DNA of 64,000 bases from UBA1756 sp045132235 (GCA_045132235.1 JBGURX010000020.1:20397-84396), one strand, 5' to 3'; positions 1 to 9,235 are shown, numbered from the stretch's first letter. Notes: generated by a model not told the origin, from the sequence alone. A program made the numbers and translations.

Positions 1-8
1 AGCCATCA

Positions 9-302
9 CTACGACATTTGTTCAACGGGCATCACAAATGCGCGGATACCTTGCTGCGGCGCGCTGGCATCCAACTTGTGGATTTCATCCATCAACGGCT
101 GTACCTTCTCATCCGGAATGAAAGTGATAATGGCGGAGTTGAGAGTCGGCCATGCGTGGGTGCCGTAATGCGGCTCGCCAGTCTCATTGCCACGCCCCTG
201 CACCTCTTCCCAGAAGGTGAATCCACGGATTTCCAACCGGTCAAGTGCCTCAATCATTTCTCCATAAAATGCTTTGTAAAAAGAGATGAATACTGCTTTC
301 AT
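9..302 (-). CDS. PG0541-like small PII-like transporter-associated protein
   Basis: A complete 97-residue cytoplasmic protein without signal peptide or membrane segment, ending in TAG at the left edge. Alternating strands (AVFISFY near the start, SAIITFIPDE in the middle, GIRAFVMPVE at the end) suggest a compact alpha/beta PII/ACT-like fold. It resembles the small Bacteroidales family annotated as PG0541 transporter-associated protein, which usually lies beside RND efflux genes. Those genes are not visible here; they could lie beyond the left edge. It follows a lipoprotein gene on the same strand by 18 bases. The family assignment is from memory and no ligand-binding residues can be named. 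Confidence 0.6.
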   Translation of the reverse strand: MKAVFISFYKAFYGEMIEALDRLEIRGFTFWEEVQGRGNETGEPHYGTHAWPTLNSAIITFIPDEKVQPLMDEIHKLDASAPQQGIRAFVMPVEQMS

Positions 303-320
303 ATTGTTATACTTGTTTTA

Positions 321-740
321 TTATCGTGTTGAATCAAACTCATCATAATCAAAATTATCCTCCCAAATTTCGTAGTCAAAATCATCCTGCGGAATTACCC
401 CATCTCCATTCGATGGCGAGAACGATACATCCCAAATGTTGTCAAAATAACGGCAGCCACAATATTTGCGCGCCTTCCGGTTCATTTTCCGCTCTAGAAA
501 ATTGGTGGTGCGGTTGTATTCCTTCCAATCGCTTGCCGTGATATGTCCATCTAAGGCCACAAGTCGTTTGCAATAGGCCATATACACGGAATGTATCTGC
601 TCGCAGTTCTGTGATGCGTCGATTGCTTTCTCATAGGGGGACCACGGATTGTCTGTACGCAAATAAGCCTCCTGCGATATTCTGCAGGAGGCTAAGGTAG
701 TGATTGACAATGTGATGATACAGAAAATCCGTGTATTCAT
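321..740 (-). CDS. Hypothetical lipoprotein, 139 residues
   Basis: The N-terminus is a lipoprotein signal: a short hydrophobic stretch (IFCIITLSITTLAS) followed by a lipobox Cys at about residue 19. The mature part is polar and contains several further Cys (SQNCEQIHSVYMAYCKR, YCGCRYFD), so disulfides or metal binding are possible. The C-terminal tail is very acidic (DDFDYEIWEDNFDYDEFD). No known family was recognised. The gene starts 9 bases after the stop of the large repeat-rich lipoprotein upstream, so the two are probably co-transcribed. Confidence 0.7.
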   Translation of the reverse strand: MNTRIFCIITLSITTLASCRISQEAYLRTDNPWSPYEKAIDASQNCEQIHSVYMAYCKRLVALDGHITASDWKEYNRTTNFLERKMNRKARKYCGCRYFDNIWDVSFSPSNGDGVIPQDDFDYEIWEDNFDYDEFDSTR

Positions 741-749
741 TCGGTGGGA

Positions 750-3014
750 TTATCTTCTGGAAGAGGATGAGCTGCTGGAGTGAGAACCGCTGGAATGTGA
801 GCTACTTGAGGAGTGTGAACTGCCGCTGTAGCTGCTTCCCGAACGAGATGAAGAGGAACCCGAGTAGGAAGAACTGCTACGGCTTGAGCTACTGGAAGAG
901 CTGGAGGGTCTGCTATAGCTGGATGAGCTGCGTGAAGAAGAACTGCTGCTGTTGGACGGTCTGCTGTAACTCGATGAACTGTTAGAGGAATTTGAAGGTC
1001 TGCTGTAGCTTGATGAGCTGCTGGAGGAAGAACTGCTGTTGGAAGGTCTGCTATAGCTGCTGGAAGAATTAGTCGTTCTGTTACTGTTAGAAGGATTGTA
1101 GGGATGGCTCAAGCTCGAGTTGCTACTGCTGTTAGCCGGTCTATTGTAAGAATTGTTGGAGTTGTTGGAAGGACTGCTGTAGCTGGATGAACTATTGTTA
1201 TTGGCCGGTCTGTTGTAGGAATTGCTGGAGTTATTGGAAGGACTGCTGTAGTTGGATGAACTACTGTTATTGGCCGGTCTGTTGTAAGAATTACTGGAGT
1301 TGTTGGAAGGATTGCTGTAGCTGGATGAACTATTGGTATTGGCCGGTCTGTTGTAAGAATTGTTGGAGTTGTTGTAGGAGTTAGCCGGTCTGGCACTGCT
1401 ATTGTTGTAGTTAGAGGGCAGCGGGGTGCGGTTATTGTTGCTGGGAGCCGGAGCCGTTACGCTGCTCGGTCGGTTGGAGTTGTTGTTATAGTTGTTCGTG
1501 CTGGGAGAGGTTACACGGTTGTCATTATTGCTCGGAGCAACCATACTGTTGCTGTTAACCCGGCTGGAGTTATTGTCAAGGTTGGGGTTCGTCACACGAC
1601 TGGCACCATTATTATAGTTCGGGGTGACCGTGCTGTTGTTGTTCACATTGGGATTGTTCACACGACTGTCGGCGTTGTTGTTGGTCGTCGGAGTGGACGG
1701 TTTGTCAACCTTGTTGGAATTGTTGTTCACGCTGGGATTGTTCACGCGGTTGTCAGCGTTGTTGTTGGTCGTCGTAGTGGACGGCTTGTCAACCCTATTG
1801 GTATTGTTGTTCACGCTGGGATTGTCCACGCGGCTGTTAGCATTGTTGTTGGTCGTCGTAGTGGACGGCTTGTCAACCCTGTTGGTATTGTTGTTCACGC
1901 TGGGATTGTCCACGCGGCTGTTGGAGTTGTTGTTCGATGTTCTGGAGTAGGGGTTGACATCCTTATTGGAGGAGTTGCTGGAGGCAGTGGAGGCGATGGC
2001 ATCGTAGCGTTCGTTGAAGCTGACAGGTGTCATCGTGCGGGTGGAGGCGATGCTGTTGTGATCGCGGTTGTTATTGTTCACTCCGCCCGTGTTGCCGTAG
2101 CCACTGGGACGTTCACCTCTTCCATTACTACCCGAGTTGGTGGAGGAAGCCGACTCTCTGTGTCCGATATAGAAGGAACCGTTGTGGTCGTAGTTGTTGT
2201 GGTAGTAGTTTGCATGACTGGCGGCGTAGTATCCATCGTGGAATCCATTAAGGTAGCCGTTGTGATATCCGTGGTGGTAGCCGTGGTAATAGCCATGTCC
2301 ATAGTGGTAACCGTAGTGATACGGATGGTGATACCAACCGTAGTGATACGGATTGTAGGGATGATGGCAGCTCCAGCCCCAACCGTAATTGAAACCGTAG
2401 TGATAGTAGCCATAATCGTAGTAGTACGGACGATAGTAGTAGGTCGGCCACCACCAGCTGTAACCGAGGTAAATGCTCACGCCCCAGCATGCAGGATCGT
2501 AGCTGTACCAGTAGTTGTTGGTGAAGTACGGATCATAGTAGCTCCAGCCGTAGTTGCAGCAGGAGTGGAAGCGGCGGATACGGGATGAGTAGTAGTAGTC
2601 GTAGTAGCTGTCGTCATCATAGTAGTAGTTGTTGGTGATGTACGTGTTGCCGTTACCATCAGAATATGAGCTGGAGTTGGAAGAAGTGCCAGCATAATAA
2701 TTGCCGGTGTTCGGATCATAATACGTGTTGCTGTTGGCATCGTAATACAACCCTGTTTCTTCATCGTAATAATACGTTACATTATTACTATTGTTGGAAG
2801 AATTGTTGTAATTCGCCGCATTGTTATAGTTGCTGGACGAATTATTGGCCGTAGCATTCGAGTTGGAATAACTGGAAGTTACAGGAGCCGGCCTTGTGTA
2901 TTGAGCATCATTCGAATTGCTATAGATGTCATCATAGTAGGTCAATGACTCTAATTTACAAGAAGTTGCCAGTACGGCCAACATAAGGGCGGAAAAATAC
3001 ACTAACTTTTTCAT
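750..3014 (-). CDS. Large low-complexity repeat lipoprotein (Asn/Ser/Tyr/His-rich)
   Basis: A 754-residue lipoprotein with signal MKKLVYFSALMLAVLATSC. After the lipobox come an Asn/Ser/Tyr-rich region, then about 120 residues extremely rich in Tyr, His, Gly and Trp (HHGYHNGYLNGFHDGYY type). Next are tandem 28-residue units (RVDNPSVNNN, then RVDKPSTTTT), 23-residue units (SYNRPANNNSSSSYSSPS) and a nearly pure Ser/Arg/Tyr tail. It is probably surface-exposed and intrinsically disordered; the His/Tyr region could bind metal or carbohydrate, but that is inference. A clear AAGGAG ribosome-binding site lies at 3023-3028, which is unusual in this phylum. No catalytic domain was recognised. Confidence 0.75.
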   Translation of the reverse strand: MKKLVYFSALMLAVLATSCKLESLTYYDDIYSNSNDAQYTRPAPVTSSYSNSNATANNSSSNYNNAANYNNSSNNSNNVTYYYDEETGLYYDANSNTYYDPNTGNYYAGTSSNSSSYSDGNGNTYITNNYYYDDDSYYDYYYSSRIRRFHSCCNYGWSYYDPYFTNNYWYSYDPACWGVSIYLGYSWWWPTYYYRPYYYDYGYYHYGFNYGWGWSCHHPYNPYHYGWYHHPYHYGYHYGHGYYHGYHHGYHNGYLNGFHDGYYAASHANYYHNNYDHNGSFYIGHRESASSTNSGSNGRGERPSGYGNTGGVNNNNRDHNSIASTRTMTPVSFNERYDAIASTASSNSSNKDVNPYSRTSNNNSNSRVDNPSVNNNTNRVDKPSTTTTNNNANSRVDNPSVNNNTNRVDKPSTTTTNNNADNRVNNPSVNNNSNKVDKPSTPTTNNNADSRVNNPNVNNNSTVTPNYNNGASRVTNPNLDNNSSRVNSNSMVAPSNNDNRVTSPSTNNYNNNSNRPSSVTAPAPSNNNRTPLPSNYNNSSARPANSYNNSNNSYNRPANTNSSSSYSNPSNNSSNSYNRPANNSSSSNYSSPSNNSSNSYNRPANNNSSSSYSSPSNNSNNSYNRPANSSSNSSLSHPYNPSNSNRTTNSSSSYSRPSNSSSSSSSSSSYSRPSNSSNSSSSYSRPSNSSSSSSRSSSSYSRPSSSSSSSSRSSSSYSGSSSSRSGSSYSGSSHSSSSSHSSGSHSSSSSSSRR
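1135..1390. repeat. 69-bp in-frame tandem repeat
   Basis: Copies begin at 1135, 1204, 1273 and 1342, exactly 69 bases apart, encoding 23-residue units around SYNRPAN and YSSPSNNS in the large lipoprotein. The copies differ by a few substitutions. The unit is a multiple of three, so copy-number change keeps the frame. Confidence 0.85.
1636..1930. repeat. 84-bp in-frame tandem repeat
   Basis: The block GGTCGTCG recurs at 1683, 1767 and 1851, a period of 84 bases encoding 28-residue units around RVDNPSV and NRVDKPSTTT in the large lipoprotein. The two units nearest 1930 are almost identical, which suggests recent duplication. Confidence 0.85.
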
Positions 3015-3050
3015 AACTTAATCTCCTTTCTGTTTGCGGCTGGGTGATAT

Positions 3051-3066
3051 TATTTTTGTATTTTTG
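3051..3066 (+). promoter_or_regulatory. Doubled -7 box upstream of proS
   Basis: Two back-to-back copies of TATTTTTG (3051-3058, 3059-3066) match the Bacteroidota -7 consensus TAnnTTTG. Either gives a leader of roughly 50-60 bases before the proS ATG at 3124. Confidence 0.55.
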
Positions 3067-3123
3067 CAAACTTGATTTTAAGACCACAAAAATACTAAAA
3101 AGTTCAAATAGAAAAGGAAAAAA

Positions 3124-4599
3124 ATGGCAAAAAATTTCACTACACGGGCAGAGAATTATTCGCAATGGTACAATGACATTGTAAAAAAAGCTGACTTGGC
3201 AGAAAATTCCGCCGTCAGAGGATGTATGGTCATCAAGCCGTACGGTTATGCAATATGGGAGAAAATGCACGACGCATTGGACAAGATGTTCAAGGAGACG
3301 GGGCATGTAAACGCCTACTTCCCGCTTTTCATCCCCAAGTCGTTCCTCAGCCGTGAGGCCGACCATGTGGAGGGCTTTGCGAAGGAGTGCGCGGTCATCA
3401 CCCACTACCGTCTGAAAAACTCTCCTGACGGCTCCGGTGTCGTGGTGGACCCTGAGGCCAAATTGGAGGAGGAGCTGATTGTGCGCCCCACTTCCGAGAC
3501 CATCATCTGGAGTACCTATAAAAACTGGATCCAGTCGTACCGCGACCTGCCGCTGCTCTGCAACCAGTGGGCCAACGTGGTGCGCTGGGAGATGCGTACC
3601 CGTCTGTTCCTCCGTACGGCCGAGTTCTTGTGGCAGGAAGGCCATACCGCCCATGCCACCGAACAGGAGGCGCGCGAGGAGACCGCCAAGATGCTGAATG
3701 TGTATGCTGATTTCGCCGAGAATTACATGGCCATGCCGGTGCTTCGCGGCGTGAAGTCCCCCAACGAACGTTTCGCAGGGGCTATCGACACCTACTGCAT
3801 CGAGGCCATGATGCAGGACGGCAAAGCATTGCAGGCAGGCACTTCGCACTTCCTCGGTCAGAATTTCGCCAAGGCCTTCGACGTGCAGTTCCTCAACAAG
3901 AACAACAATCTCGAATATGTATGGGCCACCTCGTGGGGCGTTTCCACCCGACTGATCGGTGCCCTCATCATGACCCACTCCGACGACAACGGACTGGTGC
4001 TTCCTCCGAAGCTGGCTCCGATTCAGGTGGTGATTATTCCTATTTATAAAAATGATGAGCAGAAAGCCGCTATCGGTGAGAAAGTTCAGGTGCTGATGAA
4101 CAAGTTGAAGGCAAAGGGCATTTCTGTGAAATACGACGATGACGATTCACAGCGTTCGGGCTGGAAGTTCAACGAGTATGAGCTGAAGGGCGTTCCGGTG
4201 CGCGTGGCCATCGGTCCCCGTGATTTGGAGAACAACCAAGCCGAGGTGGCCCGCCGCGACACCCTCGAAAAGGCCAACTATCCGTTGGATACTTTGGATG
4301 CAACCATCGAAGGACTGTTGGAAGAGATCCAGAAGAACCTGTTCCAGCGTTCGCTGGAGTTCCGCGACAGTAATATCCGCAAGGCCGACACTTGGGAGGA
4401 ATTTGTGGATATTTTGGACAACAAGTCTGGGTTTGTGTATGCCCATTGGGACGGTACCACAGAGACCGAAGAAAAGATCAAAGAGCTGGCGAAGGCCACG
4501 ATCCGTTGCATCCCGTTCAACAACCCGCTGGAGGATGGCAAGTGCATCTTGACGGGCAAGCCCTCCAAACAGCGTGTGGTGTTCGCAAGAGCATACTAA
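3124..4599 (+). CDS. proS: Proline--tRNA ligase (archaeal/eukaryotic-type ProS)
   Basis: This cytoplasmic class II aminoacyl-tRNA synthetase charges tRNA-Pro. At 491 residues it is the short ProS form without the bacterial editing insertion. Motif 2 is visible as VVRWEMRTRLFLRTAEFLWQ (roughly residues 150-170) with the following EGHTAH. Motif 3 appears around TSWGVSTRLIGALIMTHSD. The chain ends in Tyr (VVFARAY), as ProS proteins of this type do. The gene stands alone, is divergent from the large lipoprotein, and converges on secA at a shared terminator. Confidence 0.97.
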   Translation: MAKNFTTRAENYSQWYNDIVKKADLAENSAVRGCMVIKPYGYAIWEKMHDALDKMFKETGHVNAYFPLFIPKSFLSREADHVEGFAKECAVITHYRLKNSPDGSGVVVDPEAKLEEELIVRPTSETIIWSTYKNWIQSYRDLPLLCNQWANVVRWEMRTRLFLRTAEFLWQEGHTAHATEQEAREETAKMLNVYADFAENYMAMPVLRGVKSPNERFAGAIDTYCIEAMMQDGKALQAGTSHFLGQNFAKAFDVQFLNKNNNLEYVWATSWGVSTRLIGALIMTHSDDNGLVLPPKLAPIQVVIIPIYKNDEQKAAIGEKVQVLMNKLKAKGISVKYDDDDSQRSGWKFNEYELKGVPVRVAIGPRDLENNQAEVARRDTLEKANYPLDTLDATIEGLLEEIQKNLFQRSLEFRDSNIRKADTWEEFVDILDNKSGFVYAHWDGTTETEEKIKELAKATIRCIPFNNPLEDGKCILTGKPSKQRVVFARAY

Positions 4600-4613
4600 T
4601 CAATGTCTTGTTG

Positions 4614-4658
4614 AAAAAAAAGAGAGGCTGTTTCAATAGAAACAGCCTCTCTTTTTTT
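4614..4658. terminator. Bidirectional terminator between proS and secA
   Basis: A perfect 14-bp stem (4621-4634 with 4639-4652, arm AGAGAGGCTGTTTC) has a 4-base loop. It is flanked by an A run on the left and a T run on the right, so it can terminate both proS and secA transcription. Confidence 0.9.
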
Positions 4659-4670
4659 ATGGCAAACGGA

Positions 4671-7600
4671 CTATTCTTCGCGTCCGTGGCAGTTTTTGTA
4701 TTTCTTGCCGCTGCCGCAGGGACAGGGATCGTTTCTTCCCACTTTTTTCTCCACGCGGATGGGGGCGCTGCCTTTGCCACCTTGGGCCACCTGCCGTCCG
4801 CTGCCCACCTCGCTGCGACTGGTCTGCAACTTCTTGGCATCTGATTCGGGCAGTTTGGCCTCCTTGATCTGGGGCTGCTCCTGCTGGAATTCAGGCAGGG
4901 CGCCTCTCGTGAGGAAGGAAACGATCTCGCGGTTGATGCGGCGGTTCAGGGTGTCGAATAGTCCAAACGACTCGAGTTTATAGATGAGGAGCGGATCCTT
5001 GTGCTCGTAGGAGGCATTCTGCACCTCGGTCTTCAAATCGTCGAGGTCGCGGAGGTGTTCTTTCCATGCCTCATCAATGGCAGCGAGGGTGATGCTCTTT
5101 TCAATGGAGAGCTTGATGCCGTAGTTCTTGGTCTCATAGCAGTATTTCAGCGGGGCGACCACGTTCAGCATCTTGGTGCCGTCGGTGATGGGCAGGGCGA
5201 TGTTGATGTAGCGGTGACCGTCGTTGAGGAAGACGCGTTCCACGATGGGGTATATTCTATCGCAAAGGCTTTCCATACGGCTGTTGTAGTTGTCGATGAC
5301 CAGCTGACGCACCTCTTCTTTCATTTTCTCAGGACGGCCTTCAAGGAAGTCATTGTCTGTTGCGTATGGTGATTCGCAGCCGCAGATGGTCAGCAGGTCT
5401 TCACAGAATCCTTCATAATCCTTGGCATCCCAGTTTTCGAAAACAATATCGTCGGCCACTTTGTTGAATATCTCGGCGAGGTCAATGGGAAGACGGTCGC
5501 CGAAGAGGGCGTTGCGACGTTTCTTGTAAATACTGTCGCGCTGTGAGTTCATCACGTCATCGTATTCAAGCAAGCGCTTACGGATGCCGAAGTTGTTCTC
5601 CTCCACCTTCTTCTGTGCGCGCTCGATGGACTTGGAAATCATGCCGTGCTGGATGACTTCGCCGTCCTGCAGTCCGAGGCGGTCCATAACGCTGGCGATA
5701 CGCTCGGAGCCGAAGAGACGCATGAGGTTGTCTTCGAGAGAGACGTAGAACTGGGAGCTACCCTCGTCGCCCTGACGGCCCGCACGGCCTCGCAGCTGGC
5801 GGTCCACACGGCGGGAGTCGTGCCGCTCGGTGCCGATGATGGCGAGACCGCCCATCTCCTTCACACCGGGTCCCAGCTTGATATCGGTACCACGACCGGC
5901 CATGTTGGTGGAGATGGTGACCGTGCCCGGCTGTCCAGCTTCGGCCACGATGTCAGCCTCCTTTTGGTGCAACTTGGCATTCAACACATTGTGCTCGATA
6001 TGCCTCATCTTCAAAATCTTGGAAAGAAGCTCTGAGTCTTCCACCGAAGTGGTACCCACAAGCACGGGACGACCCTGTTCGTGCAGTGCGATAATCTCCT
6101 TGACCACTGCATCGTACTTCTCGCGTTTGGTTTTATACACCTTGTCGTCGTAGTCGATACGGGCGATGGGTTTGTTGGTGGGGATGACCACCACTTCGAG
6201 TTTGTAGATGTTCCAGAACTCGCCGGCTTCGGTCTCGGCGGTACCGGTCATACCGGCCAGCTTCTTGTACATACGGAAGTAGTTCTGGAGTGTGATGGTG
6301 GCGTAGGTCTGGGTGGCTGCCTCCACCTTCACATTCTCCTTGGCTTCAATAGCCTGATGCATGCCGTCGGAGTAGCGGCGGCCTTCCATGATACGGCCTG
6401 TCTGCTCATCCACAATTTTCACCTTGTTGTCCATGATGACGTACTCCACATCCTTTTCGAACATGGTGTAGGCTTTGAGCAGCTGCTGTACGGTATGGGC
6501 ACGCTCGGAGGCGATGGAGAAGTTGCGCAGGATTTCGCTCTTCTTGGCGGCTTTCTCCTTCGGCTCAAGGTTTTCAGCATCCAGCTGGGCGAGCTCGGTA
6601 CCAATTTCGGGGAGCACGAACAACTTGGCCTCCTCTGCATTCTTGGAAACAGCCTCGATACCTTTCTCCATGATGGTCACACTGTTGAGTTTTTCTTCAA
6701 TGACAAAGTGAAGACCATATTTACCGAAGGCAATTTCCTTCAGCATATCAAGCTGGGTATTGGAAGACGGTGCAGTGGCGCTGCTGAGGGCTTTGAGCAT
6801 CTCGGCCAATTCTTTCTTGCGGTCGAGGTGCTGGCAGGAGGAGTGTTCGGCAGTAAGAGTAGCCGTCATCATGTCGCGGTAGTCGATGAAATTGTCAGCG
6901 TTTTCCTTGCCCAGAATACGGTCGAGGATGGCGAGGTTGCCATAGAGGCACGCGATGTTGGCGAGCGACTTGGCAAATTTGCCGGAGTCTTCCATGTCAA
7001 CGGTCTGTGAGAGCTGTTTTTTGGCGTCGGCCAACAGATGCTCGCAGTTCTTGCGGGTGTCGGAAGCCTCTTTTCTAAGTTCTTCCACTACCGTTTTCTG
7101 TGCAGCTTCATCGAGGGCGTTGTACTGGTTAAGTGCGTAGTTGAAATCATCGAACTTCTTATTGCTCTTGTGGATTTTCTCGTTGATGTCGTCGTCGAGC
7201 TGGGTCAAGTCGTTGTCGATGATGAACATGTTGCGGTTCTGTTCCGCCATGTAGAAGCCTTCAGTGCGCTGGAGAATGTTCTTGATGTTGGGTTCGCTGA
7301 GGAATTTGATGAGAGCTTTGTTTTTGGGAAGACCTCGCTGGCAGCGCAGCAGTTGCTGGGCACCGAACTCCTCGGGTTTGATGTTGGGATTTTCGGTGAC
7401 GAGGCGTTTAGCTACAGGCAGAATCTCCTGAATAAGAGTCTTTTGTGCGTTATAAAGTTTCTCTACAATGGGTTTGTAGCGGTCGAACTCCTGCTGGTCG
7501 CCGCGCGGGGTGGGGCCGGAGATGATGAGCGGGGTACGGGCATCGTCGATGAGCACGGAGTCCACCTCATCCACGATGGCGAAGTTGTGCGGACGCTGCA

Positions 7601-8465
7601 CCAGCTCGGTGAGGTTGCGGGCCATGTTGTCGCGGAGGTAGTCGAAACCGAACTCGTTGTTGGTACCGTAGGTGATGTCGGCGTCATAGGCTTTTTTACG
7701 TTCCGGAGTGTTAGGCTGGTGCTTGTCGATGCAGTCCACGGTAAGGCCGAGAAATTCGTAAAGGAGGCCCATCCACTCGCTGTCGCGCTTGGCGAGGTAG
7801 TCGTTGACGGTGACCACGTGGACGCCTTTTCCCGGGAGAGCGTTGAGATAGACGGGAAGGGTGGCCACGAGAGTCTTACCTTCACCGGTAGCCATCTCGG
7901 CGATCTTGCCTTGGTGCAGCACGGCGCCACCCATAAGCTGTACGTCGAAGTGACACATGTCCCAGCGGATCATGTTGCCGCCGGCCTTCCAGCTGGTCTG
8001 GTAGATGGCCTTGTCGCCTTCGATGGTGACGCATTCGCGGTAGGCGGCGATCTCGCGATCGAGGTCGGTGGCGGTCACCTCGATGGTTTCGTTCTCCTTG
8101 AAGCGGCGGGCGGTCTCCTTCATCACAGCGAAGGCCTCGGGCAGCAGGTCGTCGAGCACCTTCTGGGTGGTGTCGTAGCTCTTCTTCTCAAGATTTTCCA
8201 TCTCCTTATAAAGAGACTCCTTCTCTGCTACAGGCATCTCATAGTGTTCCTCAAGACTCTTCTTGATTTCGGCGATGCGGTCTTCGTCTTCCTTGATGGC
8301 TTGGTGAATGATATCCTTGAACTGTACCGTCTTGCCACGAAGTTCGTCGTTGGACAGTTTTTGCACATCGGCGAAAGCCTCTGCCACGTATGCTGCGATG
8401 GGTTTCAAAGCCTTTAAATCCCTATCGTATTTAGTTCCAAATAGTTTTGCTAAGAAATTTGCCAT
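4671..8465 (-). CDS. secA: Preprotein translocase ATPase SecA with large insertion
   Basis: This is the motor that drives preproteins through SecYEG at the inner membrane. Walker A is GEGKT (194-198), the DEAD-type box is DEVDS (299-303), helicase domain 2 carries GTNMAGRGTDIKL-like and QLRGRAGRQGD motifs, and the C-terminal SEC-C zinc motif is C1248-x-C1250 and C1259-H1260. The protein is 1264 residues, against about 900 in E. coli and about 1100 in Bacteroides as I recall them. The extra length is mainly residues 414-585, between FYMAEQNRNM and HFVIEEKLNSV, in the preprotein cross-linking part. A -7 box lies at 8500-8507. Confidence 0.97.
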   Translation of the reverse strand: MANFLAKLFGTKYDRDLKALKPIAAYVAEAFADVQKLSNDELRGKTVQFKDIIHQAIKEDEDRIAEIKKSLEEHYEMPVAEKESLYKEMENLEKKSYDTTQKVLDDLLPEAFAVMKETARRFKENETIEVTATDLDREIAAYRECVTIEGDKAIYQTSWKAGGNMIRWDMCHFDVQLMGGAVLHQGKIAEMATGEGKTLVATLPVYLNALPGKGVHVVTVNDYLAKRDSEWMGLLYEFLGLTVDCIDKHQPNTPERKKAYDADITYGTNNEFGFDYLRDNMARNLTELVQRPHNFAIVDEVDSVLIDDARTPLIISGPTPRGDQQEFDRYKPIVEKLYNAQKTLIQEILPVAKRLVTENPNIKPEEFGAQQLLRCQRGLPKNKALIKFLSEPNIKNILQRTEGFYMAEQNRNMFIIDNDLTQLDDDINEKIHKSNKKFDDFNYALNQYNALDEAAQKTVVEELRKEASDTRKNCEHLLADAKKQLSQTVDMEDSGKFAKSLANIACLYGNLAILDRILGKENADNFIDYRDMMTATLTAEHSSCQHLDRKKELAEMLKALSSATAPSSNTQLDMLKEIAFGKYGLHFVIEEKLNSVTIMEKGIEAVSKNAEEAKLFVLPEIGTELAQLDAENLEPKEKAAKKSEILRNFSIASERAHTVQQLLKAYTMFEKDVEYVIMDNKVKIVDEQTGRIMEGRRYSDGMHQAIEAKENVKVEAATQTYATITLQNYFRMYKKLAGMTGTAETEAGEFWNIYKLEVVVIPTNKPIARIDYDDKVYKTKREKYDAVVKEIIALHEQGRPVLVGTTSVEDSELLSKILKMRHIEHNVLNAKLHQKEADIVAEAGQPGTVTISTNMAGRGTDIKLGPGVKEMGGLAIIGTERHDSRRVDRQLRGRAGRQGDEGSSQFYVSLEDNLMRLFGSERIASVMDRLGLQDGEVIQHGMISKSIERAQKKVEENNFGIRKRLLEYDDVMNSQRDSIYKKRRNALFGDRLPIDLAEIFNKVADDIVFENWDAKDYEGFCEDLLTICGCESPYATDNDFLEGRPEKMKEEVRQLVIDNYNSRMESLCDRIYPIVERVFLNDGHRYINIALPITDGTKMLNVVAPLKYCYETKNYGIKLSIEKSITLAAIDEAWKEHLRDLDDLKTEVQNASYEHKDPLLIYKLESFGLFDTLNRRINREIVSFLTRGALPEFQQEQPQIKEAKLPESDAKKLQTSRSEVGSGRQVAQGGKGSAPIRVEKKVGRNDPCPCGSGKKYKNCHGREE

Positions 8466-8499
8466 AATTTAATAATTATCCATTTTATAAAAAACGCGG

Positions 8500-8507
8500 C
8501 AAAGATA
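8500..8507 (-). promoter_or_regulatory. -7 box for secA
   Basis: TATCTTTG on the minus strand matches TAnnTTTG, about 35 bases before the secA ATG. Confidence 0.5.
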
Positions 8508-8558
8508 CAAAAAAAGTGGGTATGCTGGAGGGCGCATTGGCAGTTGGTGAAAAAAATG

Positions 8559-8566
8559 TAATTTTG
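8559..8566 (+). promoter_or_regulatory. -7 box for the HD-domain gene
   Basis: TAATTTTG matches the -7 consensus, with a TTG 19 bases upstream (8537-8539). Transcription would begin near 8573, downstream of the ATG at 8516. This supports the later start at 8591. Confidence 0.5.
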
Positions 8567-8590
8567 CCCCGCAATTCAAATGGAGCGTAT

Positions 8591-9235
8591 ATGGGAAGTA
8601 AAATTAATCCTGAATTGGAGGCATACGTGGAGCGTGAAATCATTCCGCGGTACGACCATTTCGACCCTGCACACCAGCGCGACCATGTACGGATGGTCAT
8701 CCAGCAGGGCTTGCAGCTGGCCGACCAGCTGGATGTTGACCGCAACATGGTGTATGCCATTGCCGCTTACCACGACACTGGGCTGTGTGCGGGGCGGGAG
8801 CGGCATCATATTGTGTCGGCGGAAATCATCCGCGCCGACCAGAAGCTGCGGCAGTGGTTTACGGAGGAGCAGATTGCCGTGATGGCGGATGCTGCCGAGG
8901 ATCATCGTGCCTCCGCAGACCATGAGCCACGTACATTGTATGGCCGCATCGTGGCCGAAGCCGACCGTTTCATTGAGCCGAACACCATTATCCGGCGGAC
9001 GGTGCAGTACGGGCTGGAACACTATCCCGAGCTGGACCGCGAGCAGCATTTCCAACGCACGCTGACGCATTTGCACGAAAAATACGGCCGTAATGGTTAT
9101 CTGAAACTCTGGTTCCCCGACTCACCGAATGCGCAACGATTAGCGCAGCTGTGGCAGCTGATGGAGGATGAAGCTGCGTTGAGGCGGATTTTCGAAAAAT
9201 ATTTCTATCCGCAAAAATGCAGCATGCTATATTAA
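8591..9235 (+). CDS. HD-domain phosphohydrolase-like protein
   Basis: A 214-residue cytoplasmic protein of the HD metal-dependent phosphohydrolase superfamily. Metal-ligand motifs visible are H in RDHVRMV, the HD pair in AAYHDTGLC, the HH pair in ERHHIVSAEII, and a late Asp in IVAEADRFI. The substrate is unknown; some family members act on nucleotides. The start at 8591 is preferred because the likely promoter at 8559-8566 lies downstream of the longer start at 8516, and GGAG stands 5 bases before this ATG. The 3' end overlaps the convergent WYL gene by 9 bases. Confidence 0.8.
   Translation: MGSKINPELEAYVEREIIPRYDHFDPAHQRDHVRMVIQQGLQLADQLDVDRNMVYAIAAYHDTGLCAGRERHHIVSAEIIRADQKLRQWFTEEQIAVMADAAEDHRASADHEPRTLYGRIVAEADRFIEPNTIIRRTVQYGLEHYPELDREQHFQRTLTHLHEKYGRNGYLKLWFPDSPNAQRLAQLWQLMEDEAALRRIFEKYFYPQKCSMLY

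Noticed and set aside
1135..1930. Possible CRISPR array
   Set aside because: The repeats are in-frame coding tandem repeats of 69 and 84 bases without unique spacers.
2058..2588. Val-rich plus-strand frame opposite the His/Tyr block of the lipoprotein
   Set aside because: A by-product of low-complexity codons on the other strand; sequence is a Val/Ile run without structure.
2956..3978. 340-residue minus-strand frame across the proS start
   Set aside because: It spans the divergent promoter region and the proS coding sequence, both well supported.
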